DNA of 64,000 bases from Marispirochaeta sp. (GCF_963668165.1 NZ_OY764211.1:1-64000), one strand, 5' to 3'. Counted from the stretch's first letter, positions 1 through 9,699 are shown. The notes: generated by a model not told the origin, from the sequence alone. A program made the numbers and translations.

Positions 1-596
1 TACCTGTCCCTTCAAGCAATAGATCACCTATCGGAAGTCTGCATCCTTTCGGATCAGGATAAAATCCCTATCCTCTGCATTACACAAAGGCATTCGCTTT
101 TTCCGATTTCCTTTACCTGCCGGTGCATAGACCTTTCTTACGAAAATCATGCTCTTAAAAGAGAACCTGACAGGCTTACCTGGTTCTGTTAAGCAACCAA
201 TTCGTACTGGGTTAGGGCCGATCTTTACTCCGGAAATCACTCTGTTCATCTGTGGAACTGCATGCAAAGACATTTCCACCCGATTTCTTTGCCGTTTTGG
301 CTGAAGCGTATTAGCCTGTTTCGCTCCTCACGTTTTACGAAGCTTACAATCATTCACATATGTTACCCATACCAATACATTTACCCTGGCAATCATCCGA
401 TTTTAGGCTATCAGAATATTTGCTTTTGTCCTTTCAGCTTAATACCCCACCGTTGCCAGTGACGCATTTGAAAGTAGGGTTACTCCAGATGAATGGAGTA
501 GTCCAAAAGTCGATATATAATAATATGCCGACTTAGACAGCTTGCTTAACAGCTTCTTGTGACCTGAGTGGTGTATCAGGACACGTCCAGTCGCAC
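1..596 (-). mobile_element. Group II intron, 5' part (copy 1, runs off left edge)
   Basis: On the minus strand the element starts at 596 with GTGCGACTGG, the GUGYG-type 5' end of bacterial group II introns, and runs leftward out of the window. It is nearly identical over its whole visible length to 12798-13393 (two substitutions noticed, near 210 and 573). In the second copy this RNA part is followed by the N-terminus of a reverse transcriptase, so here the RT would lie beyond base 1. The preceding minus-strand bases ATAGGCAA are shared by both copies and are probably the intron-binding site of the 5' exon. That exon is the end of an attC-like site, which is the habit of class IIC-attC introns. 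The small ORF inside lies in intron RNA and is not called. Confidence 0.75.
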
Positions 597-602
597 TTGC
601 CT

Positions 603-687
603 ATAACGTTCCGCGAATACCCGAAGTTGGCGACCAACGGGAGTCAATTTGGGCGGAGCGAAGCGTAGCCGGGTATTCGCTGTTATG
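603..687 (-). repeat. attC-like integron recombination site 1
   Basis: The plus strand reads ATAACGTTCC, then GCGAATACCCG, a centre with GAAGTTG and CAATTTGG plus GGAGCGAAGCG, then CGGGTATTCGC and TGTTAT. The outer arms pair (ATAAC with GTTAT) and the inner 11-mers are exact reverse complements. AAC/GTT ends with an inner L-type inverted repeat and a variable centre are the layout of attC sites. In minus orientation it lies directly 3' of the gene at 689-1357, as in a gene cassette, and abuts the group II intron start at 596. It shares the GAAGTTG, CAATTTGG and GGAGC-GAAG blocks with the sites at 2453 and 13727. Confidence 0.7.
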
Positions 688-688
688 T

Positions 689-1357
689 TTAGTGCCCATT
701 TTTTTGCTTCTGGTGAAGTTTTATTTCATCATATAAATCATTATAGATTTTTAATGATAATCTTCCTGCAGCTATTATATCTTTAGACACTCCTTCAATT
801 AATATGCTCTTTGTTTCAAATAGATCCCAGCTATATGAGAAATCATGATTTGATTTCACATACGGACGAAACGTTTCAAGGTTTGGATGAGCACCTTTAT
901 CTATTGAGTTTTCATATTGCAATTTAAATTCATTTAGCCAAGACGGTGATTTAATTTCAAGAAATTTGAAAATCTCCTTCATTGAAAATTGAGATCGATT
1001 TTTTTTCTTGGATTCAACGTCATTATCCCGATTTAAATAGATAGCCTTGATTTCATTGTTATTGTTTATGTAATAACTATAAATAGAATTTTCTAAAATA
1101 TTACGAATTAATGGATAGCAGGCTGGAAGCTGCAATGATTGAAGCAAAGTAAGTGAAGAAATTAATGCTTTTTTTGCAGTTATCATCAAAAAAGATGGTA
1201 TAACAATTGAAGTTTTGGCATTTGTCTTTTCAAGAACAAAATAGCCTTTTAGAATTTCATCAAACTGACTAATTATGCTTACTTCTTTAGTATTAAAATG
1301 TTTAATATTATGTAAAATATCTTCTGAGATTTCTTTGGTTAAATATTCTTTTTCCAC
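689..1357 (-). CDS. Hypothetical HEPN-like/DUF5677-type cassette protein
   Basis: This 222-residue, Lys/Asn/Ile-rich, mainly helical protein is the cassette gene immediately upstream (minus sense) of attC-like site 1. A central helix pair around LPACYPLIRNILENSIYSYY, with Arg in the PxxRxxxE-like context, resembles the DUF5677/HEPN-like all-helical proteins often found in integron cassettes and defence islands. I do not recognise a precise family. No signal peptide or transmembrane segment is evident. AT-rich codon use contrasts with the core genes from 29 kb on, suggesting transfer. HEPN domains are often RNases in toxin-antitoxin or abortive-infection systems, but no clear RxxxxH motif was found, so activity is not claimed. 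Confidence 0.55.
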   Translation of the reverse strand: MEKEYLTKEISEDILHNIKHFNTKEVSIISQFDEILKGYFVLEKTNAKTSIVIPSFLMITAKKALISSLTLLQSLQLPACYPLIRNILENSIYSYYINNNNEIKAIYLNRDNDVESKKKNRSQFSMKEIFKFLEIKSPSWLNEFKLQYENSIDKGAHPNLETFRPYVKSNHDFSYSWDLFETKSILIEGVSKDIIAAGRLSLKIYNDLYDEIKLHQKQKNGH

Positions 1358-1379
1358 TACTGTTTACATCCTAAAAAAT

Positions 1380-1405
1380 GGGCATTGAACATAACTATCC
1401 TTATA
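1380..1405 (-). repeat. Cassette-boundary half site (R'-like), copy A
   Basis: The plus-strand string GGGCATTGAACATAACTATC followed by CTTAT recurs almost exactly at 15087-15112. On the minus strand this reads as an ATAAGGATAGTTAT core followed by TTCAATGCCC, the first bases of a cassette. It lies 5' of the gene at 689-1357 and just 3' of the gene at 1426-2268, where a cassette junction is expected. The full inverted-repeat arm is not visible, so it may be a truncated attC or a recombined site. Confidence 0.45.
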
Positions 1406-1425
1406 TGTAGTCCTGGCACAAACAC

Positions 1426-2268
1426 TTAATTAAGTATGTCTTGTTTCGACAAGTCATCAAGTAATTCATTTACTCTTTTTGATAAGCTGTTTTTTTCTAA
1501 CAACTCGTTCCCAGTCCCAATTACAATTAATGTATCCTGAATAATATCAAATATTTGTGCCTTTGTTTCCATTAAATTCATTTCATTTGGACCAAGAGAA
1601 AAGAATAATCGGTCATCTTTTTTAAAAGTTATATCATCAGTTGCTTTGAGCTGCTCATGAACAAAGCCACTCAAAAAATTGTAACTGACATCATATGCTT
1701 TTCGAATATTTAGATTATCACAAATATTTCCAATACTAATTGAGCCGAATTTATTTTTCATCTTAGTTGGATCAAGATTCATTTCTCCCATTTTTTCTTC
1801 TATTGCTTTCAGCTCTTTTTCTTTTGATTGAAGATTTGTTAAAAGATTCCCAAAATCATCATTTTTTTGTATTCTGTATTCATATTCTGCTTTAAGCATT
1901 TTTATATCTGATTCATAAGAAGATAGAATCCATCCAAAAGCACCACCTATTGGATCCTTCTCATTTATATATGACAATCTAATCCCAATTTCCCAGATAC
2001 TTCTATCCAAATTACTAGCACATTCTGGAAAACCAGAGAGAATAAGACTAAGCCCTGAAATCAATAGTCTGAAACATCTTGTCATTGTGATGCATGCTAA
2101 ATAATCATGTGGGCGAGAGGAAACAGGTGAAATCTTTTGATTTAGTGCTTCTTGTAATATTGAATCAATATCTTCAATATATTTTAAAAAATTCAGGTGT
2201 TTTGTAGAGTTTGTCTTTAAAAATTCTGTGATTCTTTCTCTAAACCAATTCCAATCATAAACTTTCAT
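1426..2268 (-). CDS. DUF5677-like (HEPN-like) cassette protein
   Basis: This 280-residue all-helical protein is the second cassette gene. Residues about 65-95 (RCFRLLISGLSLILSGFPECASNLDRSIWEIGIRL) and the later YNFLSGFVHEQ stretch near residue 200 match the pattern of DUF5677 proteins, in which a conserved Arg/Glu helix is followed by a YxxLSxxxH motif. A coiled coil covers roughly residues 125-165 (LTNLQSKEKELKAIEEKM). The function of this family is unproven; the fold is HEPN-like and members are common in mobile DNA. AT-rich composition like its neighbours. It is flanked by the hairpin element at 2298-2430 upstream and the half site at 1380-1405 downstream. Confidence 0.6.
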   Translation of the reverse strand: MKVYDWNWFRERITEFLKTNSTKHLNFLKYIEDIDSILQEALNQKISPVSSRPHDYLACITMTRCFRLLISGLSLILSGFPECASNLDRSIWEIGIRLSYINEKDPIGGAFGWILSSYESDIKMLKAEYEYRIQKNDDFGNLLTNLQSKEKELKAIEEKMGEMNLDPTKMKNKFGSISIGNICDNLNIRKAYDVSYNFLSGFVHEQLKATDDITFKKDDRLFFSLGPNEMNLMETKAQIFDIIQDTLIVIGTGNELLEKNSLSKRVNELLDDLSKQDILN

Positions 2269-2297
2269 TAAGAAAAATCCTTTGTGCTAGGATTACA

Positions 2298-2430
2298 TAT
2301 AACGGGCGGCGGTTAAGCGCAGTTACCGAAGCAGAAGCTTGCTTCGGCGAAGGTAATTGAGCTTAACCGCAGATAGGCGAAGTGCCGCAGGCACGCAGCC
2401 TCTCTGCGGTGGAACCGCCGCCCGATAGAC
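2298..2430. repeat. Duplicated hairpin element, copy 1
   Basis: About 115 bp starting GGGCGGCGGTTAAGCGCAG and ending near CTCTGCGGTGGAACCG occur again at 13402-13516. In this copy the outer arms close perfectly (GGGCGGCGGTT with AACCGCCGCCC). Inner stems include GAAGC/GCTTC around an AAGCTT centre and GTGCCGCAGGCAC. Outer bases ATAAC and GATAG look like attC-type ends. It sits between the NACHT cassette and the gene at 1426-2268, so a long attC variant is the simplest reading. The strong folding could also act as a terminator or a recombination or replication hairpin. Confidence 0.55.
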
Positions 2431-2452
2431 AAAAAGCCGGAGGCGTTTTGTC

Positions 2453-2596
2453 TATCGTTCCGGGTTTACCTGAAGTTGCCAGGAAACCCCGAAGGGGTTG
2501 ATAAAAACTTGGGAAATTGTATCACAATTTATCAAGTTTTTGTCACTGGCAATTTGGATGGAGCCGAAGGCGGAATCAGGTAAACCCTGTTATAGG
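2453..2596 (-). repeat. attC-like integron recombination site 2
   Basis: The plus strand reads CGTTCC, GGGTTTACCTGA, AGTTGCC, then a centre containing paired AACTTG/CAAGTT and TTGTATCACAATT stretches, GGCAATTTGG and GGAGCCGAAGGCGG, then TCAGGTAAACCC and TGTTAT. The 12-base inner arms are exact reverse complements. It lies 3' (minus sense) of the NACHT cassette. A separate short perfect hairpin, GATAGACAAAA with TTTTGTCTATC (2424-2457), joins it to the hairpin element, as if two recombination sites were fused. The outer GTTAT/AACGATAG pair is imperfect. Confidence 0.65.
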
Positions 2597-2673
2597 CTGT
2601 ACCGCACCCTTCTGTTACCAGTTTCTTAAAATTCTCGCGCCCCACCACCGGAGCCATGGATGGCGGAGGTGGT

Positions 2674-5126
2674 TTATACTAATGCAACAATATCCCTCCA
2701 TGTAGGAGATTGATATATTCTCTCTAAATATGCAGCTTCGATTTCACTTGCATGTTGTTTTACATAAAGATTACCCGTTGCTTTAGATACTCGCATAATT
2801 GAATCCATTAGGAAATCAACCTCTTCTCTTATATTTGCATTTTGACCCATTTTAAGATATGATGATAATGCTATTTCTCTGGTAGCTTGCCGACGATCTG
2901 AATCCTTTTTTAGGGCATATATGTAAAGGCTCTCAACTAAATCCAAATGATTAAAGTCTGAAGTAGAAAGAGCCCCCCCCGAAGCCACCCATTGTGAAAC
3001 GTGATGATATTTTATTTAGATCACTTTCAAGGATATAATTGGCATAAAATACGAAAACATCTCCAGCAAATTGTGTACGTGATATTATATTTTCAGAAAT
3101 TTTCACTTTTAGCATATCTTTTGAATTATTAAATTTCTCAATCAAAAGACTCAAAAGATATTGGTTATCTATCTTCTCATTCTCAGGGATTTCTCGGAGT
3201 AAAAAGCTTGATGCATAATTATATTTTAATACCCCTTTTTCTAAAACAAGTTCTTTTAAAAACAACTCCTTAGAGAGATCATCAAGTTTTACACCAACAA
3301 GTCCCATTAATTCTCGAACAATTACATTGTATAAATTACCCATATTTCTATTTAGATACGTTATTAGTTTTACTTTTATCTTCTCTAACTGATAAGGAAT
3401 AAGATCACTAATATTTTGAATTATATATCCACTAAATGCTATTACTTGTCTATCATCTATTGATTTTGGAGTAAACTCTTCTATTATATAACTTAGTATA
3501 TCTTTTTTTGGAATATACCTCTCTAAATAGTTTATGGAAAATGACTCATAATTATGCGAAAAGACACCTTCGATAACCGTAGGAAATCCAGAAAGGGCGG
3601 CCCCGATTAACATTTCCTTTGATATTTTCTCACAAACTATATTAAAATCAATTTTATTTAATAAATAACAAATTACTTGCTGTATTCGATATTTACAATC
3701 TTGCGGATTATTCATTGGGTATTTTTGTAATGTTGATGTAATCCATTGGAATATTTTCTTTTTCTTTGCTTTATCGAGAATAGTGAATTCAATATGATTA
3801 GTGCTTAAATATCGAGCAAAATGTATACCCCAATCTGAACCATATATTTTATCAGCATATGACAGGAATAGTTCTTTCTTTATTTTATTATCATTGCCTC
3901 TAAGTAAAGAATGCGAATATTGAGAAACAAAAGTATTGATTTCAAGATTTCTCCTAAAAAAGTGATGATTCAATAAATCTTCATCTATAATTATATCTTT
4001 ATTTAAAAAATCGAATAGAATATTAATCGCTTCTATTAATAGCTCTTTATTAAATAAGACGTCTATATCGATCTGAGGTTTGATTTTGAGTAATTCATCT
4101 TCTTTCTTTCTTTTTTCTTGCTCTGAAGCTTTATCAAGTAGTATTCTTTGTAAATCAATATTTAAGGTATTTAATATTTCTTTGTATAAATGATGTTCAG
4201 AGTATATTGAACTTTTAAAATAATTAAAAATTTCATTCACTTTTGAAGATTTTTCAGAATTGAATTTATCACAAATAAAATAATAGTCCTCAATTACTAC
4301 AATATTCTTATATAATGATGCTGAGAGCTCATGCCATGCGAAATATTTAAAGTTCTCATCCTGAGCAAGTTTAAATATAATCTTCCAGAAAACGGGATTA
4401 CTTAATTTACATACATTAAGTATTTTATCAAACCAATAACCAATATTAATACATTTAATTTGATTTAGTAGAAATTCTTCAACAAGTTTAATATTTATTT
4501 TCGATGATATAAATAGATGATTCTTAATTCCTTCAGTAAATAAAACATCATAAAAATCTTTAACATCATGCCCATTGTTCCTCTCTTCACTCAATTCCTT
4601 ATTTGCCGTTTTTACTATCATCCAGTATTCTTTTGAGCAATTCGTTATGTATAACTTTGTAAGATTATAAAAATTATACAATGATGTAATTCTAATCATA
4701 GGTGTCTTAAAATCATCATCAACTTCATCTGGAATTGCTGAAAAAGCTGCACCAAAATTATCCATACAACCTAATGCATATTTAAGAATCTTTTCATAAT
4801 CACTAAAATTTATTATTATCTCTGAGTTAATTATTGTAGTGCATAAATTATCAAATACACCATCGACTTCATTCAACTTGAGAGATTCGTTAATTATAAC
4901 TTGTATTTGATCGTATCTCAGATTTGATAAACATTTATTGAAACAGATACTATAAAATAAATGACCAATTAATTCTTTATTATCTTTATTTGAAAGTAAT
5001 TCTATAAACGAATTCAAAATTATCATACTATCTTCATCTGTAATAATTTGCTGCTTTAAATCAAATTTTTCATAGAGGGTTAGCTTCTGTAATAATGATG
5101 TATAATATATGTAAGACTCATTATAG
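2674..5126 (-). pseudogene. C-terminal helical part of the disrupted NACHT system, frameshifted
   Basis: A 726-codon frame (5131 to 2951) and a 104-codon frame (2988 to 2674) are two pieces of one protein broken at a run of eight C residues (about 2972-2981, eight G on the coding strand). Reading across it joins FTMGGFGG to ALSTSDFNHLDLVESLYIYALKKD. The sequence is helical and Leu/Ile/Lys-rich, like the HEAT/TPR-like sensor regions that follow NACHT modules, but I see no named domain. Its 5' end is cut by the IS5 element, and the apparent ATG lies in the IS inverted repeat. Excising the element and one ATA leaves this frame one base out of register with the NACHT frame, so it was either a separate gene or is further mutated. 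Confidence 0.55.
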
Positions 5127-5248
5127 GGCACCTCTAAATACTACTCAAAAATAAGGTTTATAATGAGCCCAGGAAACGAGACAGCTTCTGGGGGTGCCTT
5201 TAAGGTGTAACTCTCGCCTTCCAGGGAGCAGAGAGGTATAGTAGTACC

Positions 5249-5551
5249 ATGAGGAAGAGCTACAACACCGCATTCAAATCGAAAGTGGCACTTGAGGCTA
5301 TCAAGGAGCAGGAGACCATACAGCAGATTGCACTTAAATACGATGTGCATCCGAACCAGGTATCGCAGTGGAAAAAGCAGCTGCCGGACAATCTTCCTGC
5401 GACTTTCGAGCGTCCTAATAAGAAGCGAGAAGAGGAGCGCAGGCTTGAGCAGGAGCGCGACCAACTGCTGCGAACTGTTGGAGAACTGACAGTTGTGAAC
5501 GAATTCCTCAAAAAAAAACACCGCGAGTATTACGGGAAAGATCCGGAATGA
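5249..5551 (+). CDS. IS3-family transposase OrfA (helix-turn-helix)
   Basis: This 100-residue DNA-binding subunit starts MRKSYNTAFKSKVALEAI and carries the HTH typical of HTH_Tnp_1 (IALKYDVHPNQVSQWKKQ, residues about 27-44). A leucine-zipper-like coiled coil follows (RREEERRLEQERDQLL region to about residue 90). It overlaps orfB by four bases (ATGA), the usual site of translational coupling or programmed frameshifting that makes the OrfAB transposase. It appears intact. Confidence 0.9.
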   Translation: MRKSYNTAFKSKVALEAIKEQETIQQIALKYDVHPNQVSQWKKQLPDNLPATFERPNKKREEERRLEQERDQLLRTVGELTVVNEFLKKKHREYYGKDPE

Positions 5552-6390
5552 TTGATCCGAACCATCCCGAGCTGAGCATAGCGCAGCAGTGTCGTACTCT
5601 TGAGGTCACTCGGAGCTCCTACTACCGCAAAGGCCGAGATATGCGAACAGAGACGGATCTGGAGGATCTCACAGTCATTCTGGAGTATCACAAGAAGGTC
5701 CCCTTTTACGGCTATCGCAAAGTATCACGAGTGCTGTTACCCGAGCATCCTCACCTGACCAGAAAACGAGTCAGGCGGCTGATGAAGCGTTTTGGACTGC
5801 GGGCATTATATCCTGGGCCAAATCTGAGCAAGGCACGCAACGATCACAAGAAATATCCGTATTTGTTGCGCGGTAAGCAAATACGGCATCCCAATCAGGT
5901 TTGGGCCAGTGATATCACCTATATTGGTCTTCCGCAGGGGCACGTCTATCTGGTGGCTATAGTGGATCTGTACTCTCGTAAGGTCTTGAGCTGGCGGCTT
6001 TCGAATAGCATGGATCCGTCATTCTGTGTTGCCGCGCTGCAGGAGGCGATCGAGACCTATGGGGTCCCGGCGATCTTTAACACGGATCAGGGTAGCCAGT
6101 TCACAAGCAGGGCCTACCTGTCGGTGTTGGAAGAACACCAGGTGGAGATCAGCATGGACGGGGTTGGCCGCGCACTGGACAATGTGTATGTCGAACGACT
6201 GTGGCGCTCATTGAAATATGAGGATATCTACCTGCGGTCATATGAGAGCATGGTGGAATTACATCATGGGATTGAACACTACTTCACGTTCTACAACACC
6301 GAACGGCTACACCAGTCGCTGGAGTACAGGACACCGGAAGAGATGCATCAATCATTCGCTACGGAGAACCCGCTGCCGTTGGCAGCGTAG
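5548..6390 (+). CDS. IS3-family transposase OrfB (DDE integrase core)
   Basis: This 280-residue catalytic subunit begins with the HTH_21 region (GYRKVSRVLLPEHPHLTRKRV), followed by an rve integrase core. The visible acidic triad is Asp in VWASDITYI (about residue 122), Asp in FNTDQGSQFTS (about 180) and Glu in YVERLWRSLKYE (about 216). The C-terminal FYNTERLHQSLEYRTPEE is the standard rve_3 tail. Length and motifs are complete, so it may be active. Its start overlaps orfA. Confidence 0.92.
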   Translation: MIDPNHPELSIAQQCRTLEVTRSSYYRKGRDMRTETDLEDLTVILEYHKKVPFYGYRKVSRVLLPEHPHLTRKRVRRLMKRFGLRALYPGPNLSKARNDHKKYPYLLRGKQIRHPNQVWASDITYIGLPQGHVYLVAIVDLYSRKVLSWRLSNSMDPSFCVAALQEAIETYGVPAIFNTDQGSQFTSRAYLSVLEEHQVEISMDGVGRALDNVYVERLWRSLKYEDIYLRSYESMVELHHGIEHYFTFYNTERLHQSLEYRTPEEMHQSFATENPLPLAA

Positions 6391-6579
6391 AATAAAACAG
6401 GAGGGAGGAGTACACCTTAAACTTCCTATAAAACTGTCTTGACAATTGGGCGCAGTTCAGTTTTGGGGTGCCTATTTTGAATTTCTATCAGCACTACATG
6501 GCTGATTGCCAACTAAAATACTATTTACTTTTTGCCTTTCACATTTTTGAGGCAGGTTTTTTCCGCTTATCTTCATTTT

Positions 6580-7596
6580 TTATATCCTTTGCAGCTGTAT
6601 GTACCGGTTCATATTGTAGGTCAGATTCATGAGTCCGATTATCGCCTCAGCTCTTTGCTTACCTATGGACCGTAACGTTGAACCATTCATGCTGTTATGT
6701 ATAAAGCCGAATATATGTTCTACTCGAGCTCTCACTTTGGACTTCTTCCGATTTTTCTCTTTTTGTTTTTCCGTAAGTGGATTATTTCTATATCCCTTTT
6801 CGTGTATTCTGTTTCGTATGTTCCTGGTATCTAAGATCTCTTTTATTGGGCCACCGGCATAAGCAGAGTCCCCATACACTTCATGGTGGGAATCATCTTT
6901 TTCTAAAAGATCTTCTAAGATTTGGGAATCATGCACAGAGGCATCGCTTACTCCATAGGTTTTTATGAGCTTGGATTTCTTACATGCTTTCACATGGTTC
7001 TTGTACCCGAAATGCCGTTTTCCGCCCTTGCTGGTCCATTTGGCGTCGGTGTCCTTCTGTCTTTTCTTCGATTCATTCCAACTCTCAGGAGTTTTTCTGT
7101 TTTTGATCTCTTTGTTTTCTTCTCTACTGTTCCGTTGCTTTGGCGCCTCAACAAAGCTGGCATCGACGATATTTCCACTTTGAGCAATGACCCCTTTCAC
7201 CATAAGAAACGATCGAAACTTTTCGAATAGAATTTCAATTTTCCCTTTCTTTGTAAGGGTCTCGCGAAAATGCCAGATGGTCTTCTCATCCGGTACGGTG
7301 TCATTTATCTGCAAGCCCAGAAATCTCATAAAAGAAAGCCTGTCTAAAATGTGAAACTGCATCTGAGCGTCGGAGAGATTGTACAATCTTTGAAGCACCA
7401 GGATTTTGAACATCATCACATAATCAAATGGAGGTCTTCCTCCAGGTCCTTTTGCTTCTTTACGAAAGGCTTTCTTAAGGATCGGACGAAACATTTCCCA
7501 ATTGATGTATTCATCCAGCTTTCGAAGCGGATCTCCCTGTTTGCTGATTTTCTCCAGACGGAAATCTTCATCAAAAAAGCCTTTTTGTTGTGCCAC
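6580..7596 (-). CDS. IS5-family transposase
   Basis: This 338-residue protein has an N-terminal DUF772-type region (GGRPPFDYVMMFKILVLQRLYNLSD, about 52-77) followed by a DDE_Tnp_1 core. Catalytic candidates are Asp in GNIVDASFVEAP (about 143), Asp in EVYGDSAYAGG (about 240) and Glu in ARVEHIFGF (about 291). A lysine-rich insertion (KRQKDTDAKWTSKGGKRHFGYKNH) carries the conserved GYK(N/V)H motif. An SD-like AAGGAGGATGAG precedes the start. It is intact inside a compound insertion. Confidence 0.92.
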   Translation of the reverse strand: MAQQKGFFDEDFRLEKISKQGDPLRKLDEYINWEMFRPILKKAFRKEAKGPGGRPPFDYVMMFKILVLQRLYNLSDAQMQFHILDRLSFMRFLGLQINDTVPDEKTIWHFRETLTKKGKIEILFEKFRSFLMVKGVIAQSGNIVDASFVEAPKQRNSREENKEIKNRKTPESWNESKKRQKDTDAKWTSKGGKRHFGYKNHVKACKKSKLIKTYGVSDASVHDSQILEDLLEKDDSHHEVYGDSAYAGGPIKEILDTRNIRNRIHEKGYRNNPLTEKQKEKNRKKSKVRARVEHIFGFIHNSMNGSTLRSIGKQRAEAIIGLMNLTYNMNRYIQLQRI

Positions 7597-7671
7597 CTCT
7601 CATCCTCCTTATGGGAGAATATCACAATTATTTTTTTTGGGAAATTCCTCTAGTTTTTAGAGGTGCCCATA

Positions 7672-9424
7672 AGTCTAAAATATTTTGATCAAATAATAAT
7701 GCCAAAAGATGTTGTATATTTTGATAATTTTTCGCCATAAAAATTATCAAGTCGTTTGACATACTACGAATATTGATTGTTTTTGATTCGACACTTAGTA
7801 ATGTAGAAAATATTGTATGATTCAATTCAGGAGAAATTTTGTCCCCTTCTATCTGTATAAGTTTTTCTGAATTCTTTTCGATACTCCATTCAACTAAATC
7901 TTTAAACAATGAATATGATGAATTCTGTAAACAAAGTATATTTAATAGGTACCCAAAAGTATTCGTTAAGAAAGGAATAATACTATTACCAATCGCAACC
8001 ATTCTTTTGATTTGTTCAGAAGTGCAAGATGACAACCTTTTTGCAGCAAGATATTCTTGAATGCTTTTATGAGAAAATGAAAGATTTAGAAGATCTATGT
8101 CTTTATCTAAACCTTCAAGAGCTTCCATTTCATTCTTTGTAATCTCAAGCTTTTGATTGAGAGTTAGAAATAAAGCGATTTTGCTTAAAACGTCTTTATT
8201 AATATCACTATTTCGAAATATTCTCTGAATCTCAACATCAACAACATAATCCATCAAAGTAACTAAATTACCAGCAAAATCTTTATTAATAATATAAAAA
8301 TCAATTAATTTTACAGCATAAAAGATATTATGATAACTATCCATAAAAAAGGCATTATTTAAAAAATCATCTGAGTTTTCTATACCAAAGTGTTCAAATA
8401 AAATATCCAAATCATTCAAATTTAAAGCCGTAATGAATGCGATATTGATATCAGTATCTAATATATCGAAGTCAGATACATTATATTGATCTTTCCTTAC
8501 TGTAATAACAAATCTTCTATATGTATCAGGCTTAATAAGACATTGATTTAGTTCTTTTAATAGATCTTGGCGTATTTCTTCTGAAATCTCATCATATCCG
8601 TCAATTAAAAGAATGTAGTCTTTTATTCCTTCAGCTACTTCAAGTGGAATTACTTCTTTCAGATGGGATCTCAATGTACCTGGTATGTAGTTTTTTAATT
8701 GAATAAAAATGGGAATTGGGAGCACCTCAGTATCAAGAATTTCTATATATAATTGTTGAAGATAAGATGTTTTACCAAACCCAGCCGGGGCTTCAATAAT
8801 TGAAAGTTTTTTTCTTAAAATATAGTTGAGCGATGATTCTATTCTCTGATCCTCATCACTTGCATTATATAACTGTAATTTTCGTGGTAAAAAATTCCTT
8901 ATATATTGTTCCGAATTAATAAATTGGTGCTTATCTCGAAGTTTGGCTTTATCAAATTCACGTGCTATAATTGGTAATCCGATATATTGACCTAAACTTG
9001 GATTTCTCTCTATAAAACTAATAAGATCTTGTTTATCATATAAATTAAAAGTTAGATCAGAATAATTTCTGTAATATTCTTCCTTCTTTCGTTGTGGTAT
9101 TGTTTGATTTGTAAAGAATACCATTTGATCATATCTTTCTTTATTCCAGCTAGTAATTTCTGAATTTATTTTTCTATTCAATTTCTGATCTATTGAGAAA
9201 GCATATTTTATTTTCTTATCATCTTCTGCTTTTCCCCATCCATCAAGCGCACCATCCCCTCCTGCAGCAAGGCCTGACGAACCAAGAAAATTTTTATCTA
9301 ATATTTGGATGATCAAGTTTTTGCATAGAACTTCAAATTTCCCGTCACCACCATTCTGTTTATTTAATTCATTTAATGCAATTGCTATAAATAATTTTAG
9401 ATCCATTTTACTTTTTTTACCCAA
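7672..9424 (-). pseudogene. NACHT-type NTPase with PD-(D/E)XK-like N-terminus, interrupted by IS
   Basis: The frame is open to 7628, but its last 15 or so residues are IS5 sequence. Residues about 53-80 contain GGDGALDGWGKA and FSIDQK, fitting the Asp and DxK of a PD-(D/E)XK nuclease fold. The P-loop is near residue 210 (IEAPAGFGKTSYLQQL), with a Walker B/NACHT acidic stretch YILLIDGYDEISEE near 270 and an arginine-finger-like VITVRKDQ region near 310. This order (nuclease, NACHT, helical sensor) is that of Avs/bNACHT-type STAND antiphage proteins; the defence role is inferred. It is AT-rich, in the cassette array, with the group II intron remnant upstream and the probable sensor part at 2674-5126. 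Confidence 0.7.
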
Positions 9425-9508
9425 TATTTAGAAATCTTGAAGTCATACAATCCATTCCTCATCGTATTTGCCCGGCATGGATGCCGGGCTTCTTGGGGCG
9501 CGGGGATT

Positions 9509-9699
9509 TTAAGATCGCTCGCTCATATATTGTATCATATTTTGAAAAGCATTGGTGCGGTAGTCGGGTAAGAAGAAGCCCTCACGAGCTCCCTCTCCCC
9601 TAAGAACCGTACGTGATAGTTTCCCATCATACGGCTCAAGCAATCTTAACCCTTTTAGCAGGGCAGCTGCAGAGAACCCCTTGTAGACTCGCACATTAA
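9509..9699 (-). mobile_element. Group II intron 3' part with domain V
   Basis: On the minus strand 9637-9604 reads GAGCCGTATGATGGG, AAACTATCAC, GTACGGTTC: a 34-nt hairpin with the AGC-like catalytic region and GAAA-type loop characteristic of group II intron domain V. A domain VI-like stem and the segment CTACCGCAC follow toward about 9550. This is the 3' half of the intron whose 5' half lies at 12586-13393; the three-gene transposon sits between them. The exact 3' splice boundary cannot be set by eye. Confidence 0.75.

Larger units (their letters stand above)
5199..6421 (+). mobile_element. IS3-family insertion sequence nested in the IS5 element
   Basis: Inverted ends TTTAAGGTGTAACTC at the left and GAGTACACCTTAAA at the right enclose orfA and orfB in the standard IS3 arrangement, length about 1.22 kb. 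CTT flanks both sides if the element is taken as 5201-6421, a plausible 3-bp target duplication. The exact ends are uncertain by one or two bases because the T run is ambiguous. Confidence 0.75.
5128..7671 (-). mobile_element. IS5-family element carrying a nested IS3-family element
   Basis: Terminal inverted repeats are GGGCACCTCTAAATACT at the left and, reverse-complemented from the right end, GGGCACCTCTAAAAACT. The flanks are ATA on both sides, consistent with a 3-bp target duplication. Without the nested element (5199-6421) the IS is about 1.3 kb, normal for IS5-family members. Its transposase is on the minus strand at 6580-7596. It has inserted into the NACHT cassette, separating 7672-9424 from 2674-5126. 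The nested insertion is in the non-coding 3' end, so the transposase remains intact. Confidence 0.75.

Noticed and set aside
28..279. 83-codon minus frame, repeated at 12825-13076
   Set aside because: Lies in group II intron RNA upstream of the RT start, with no ribosome site or recognisable domain; it is duplicated only because the intron is.
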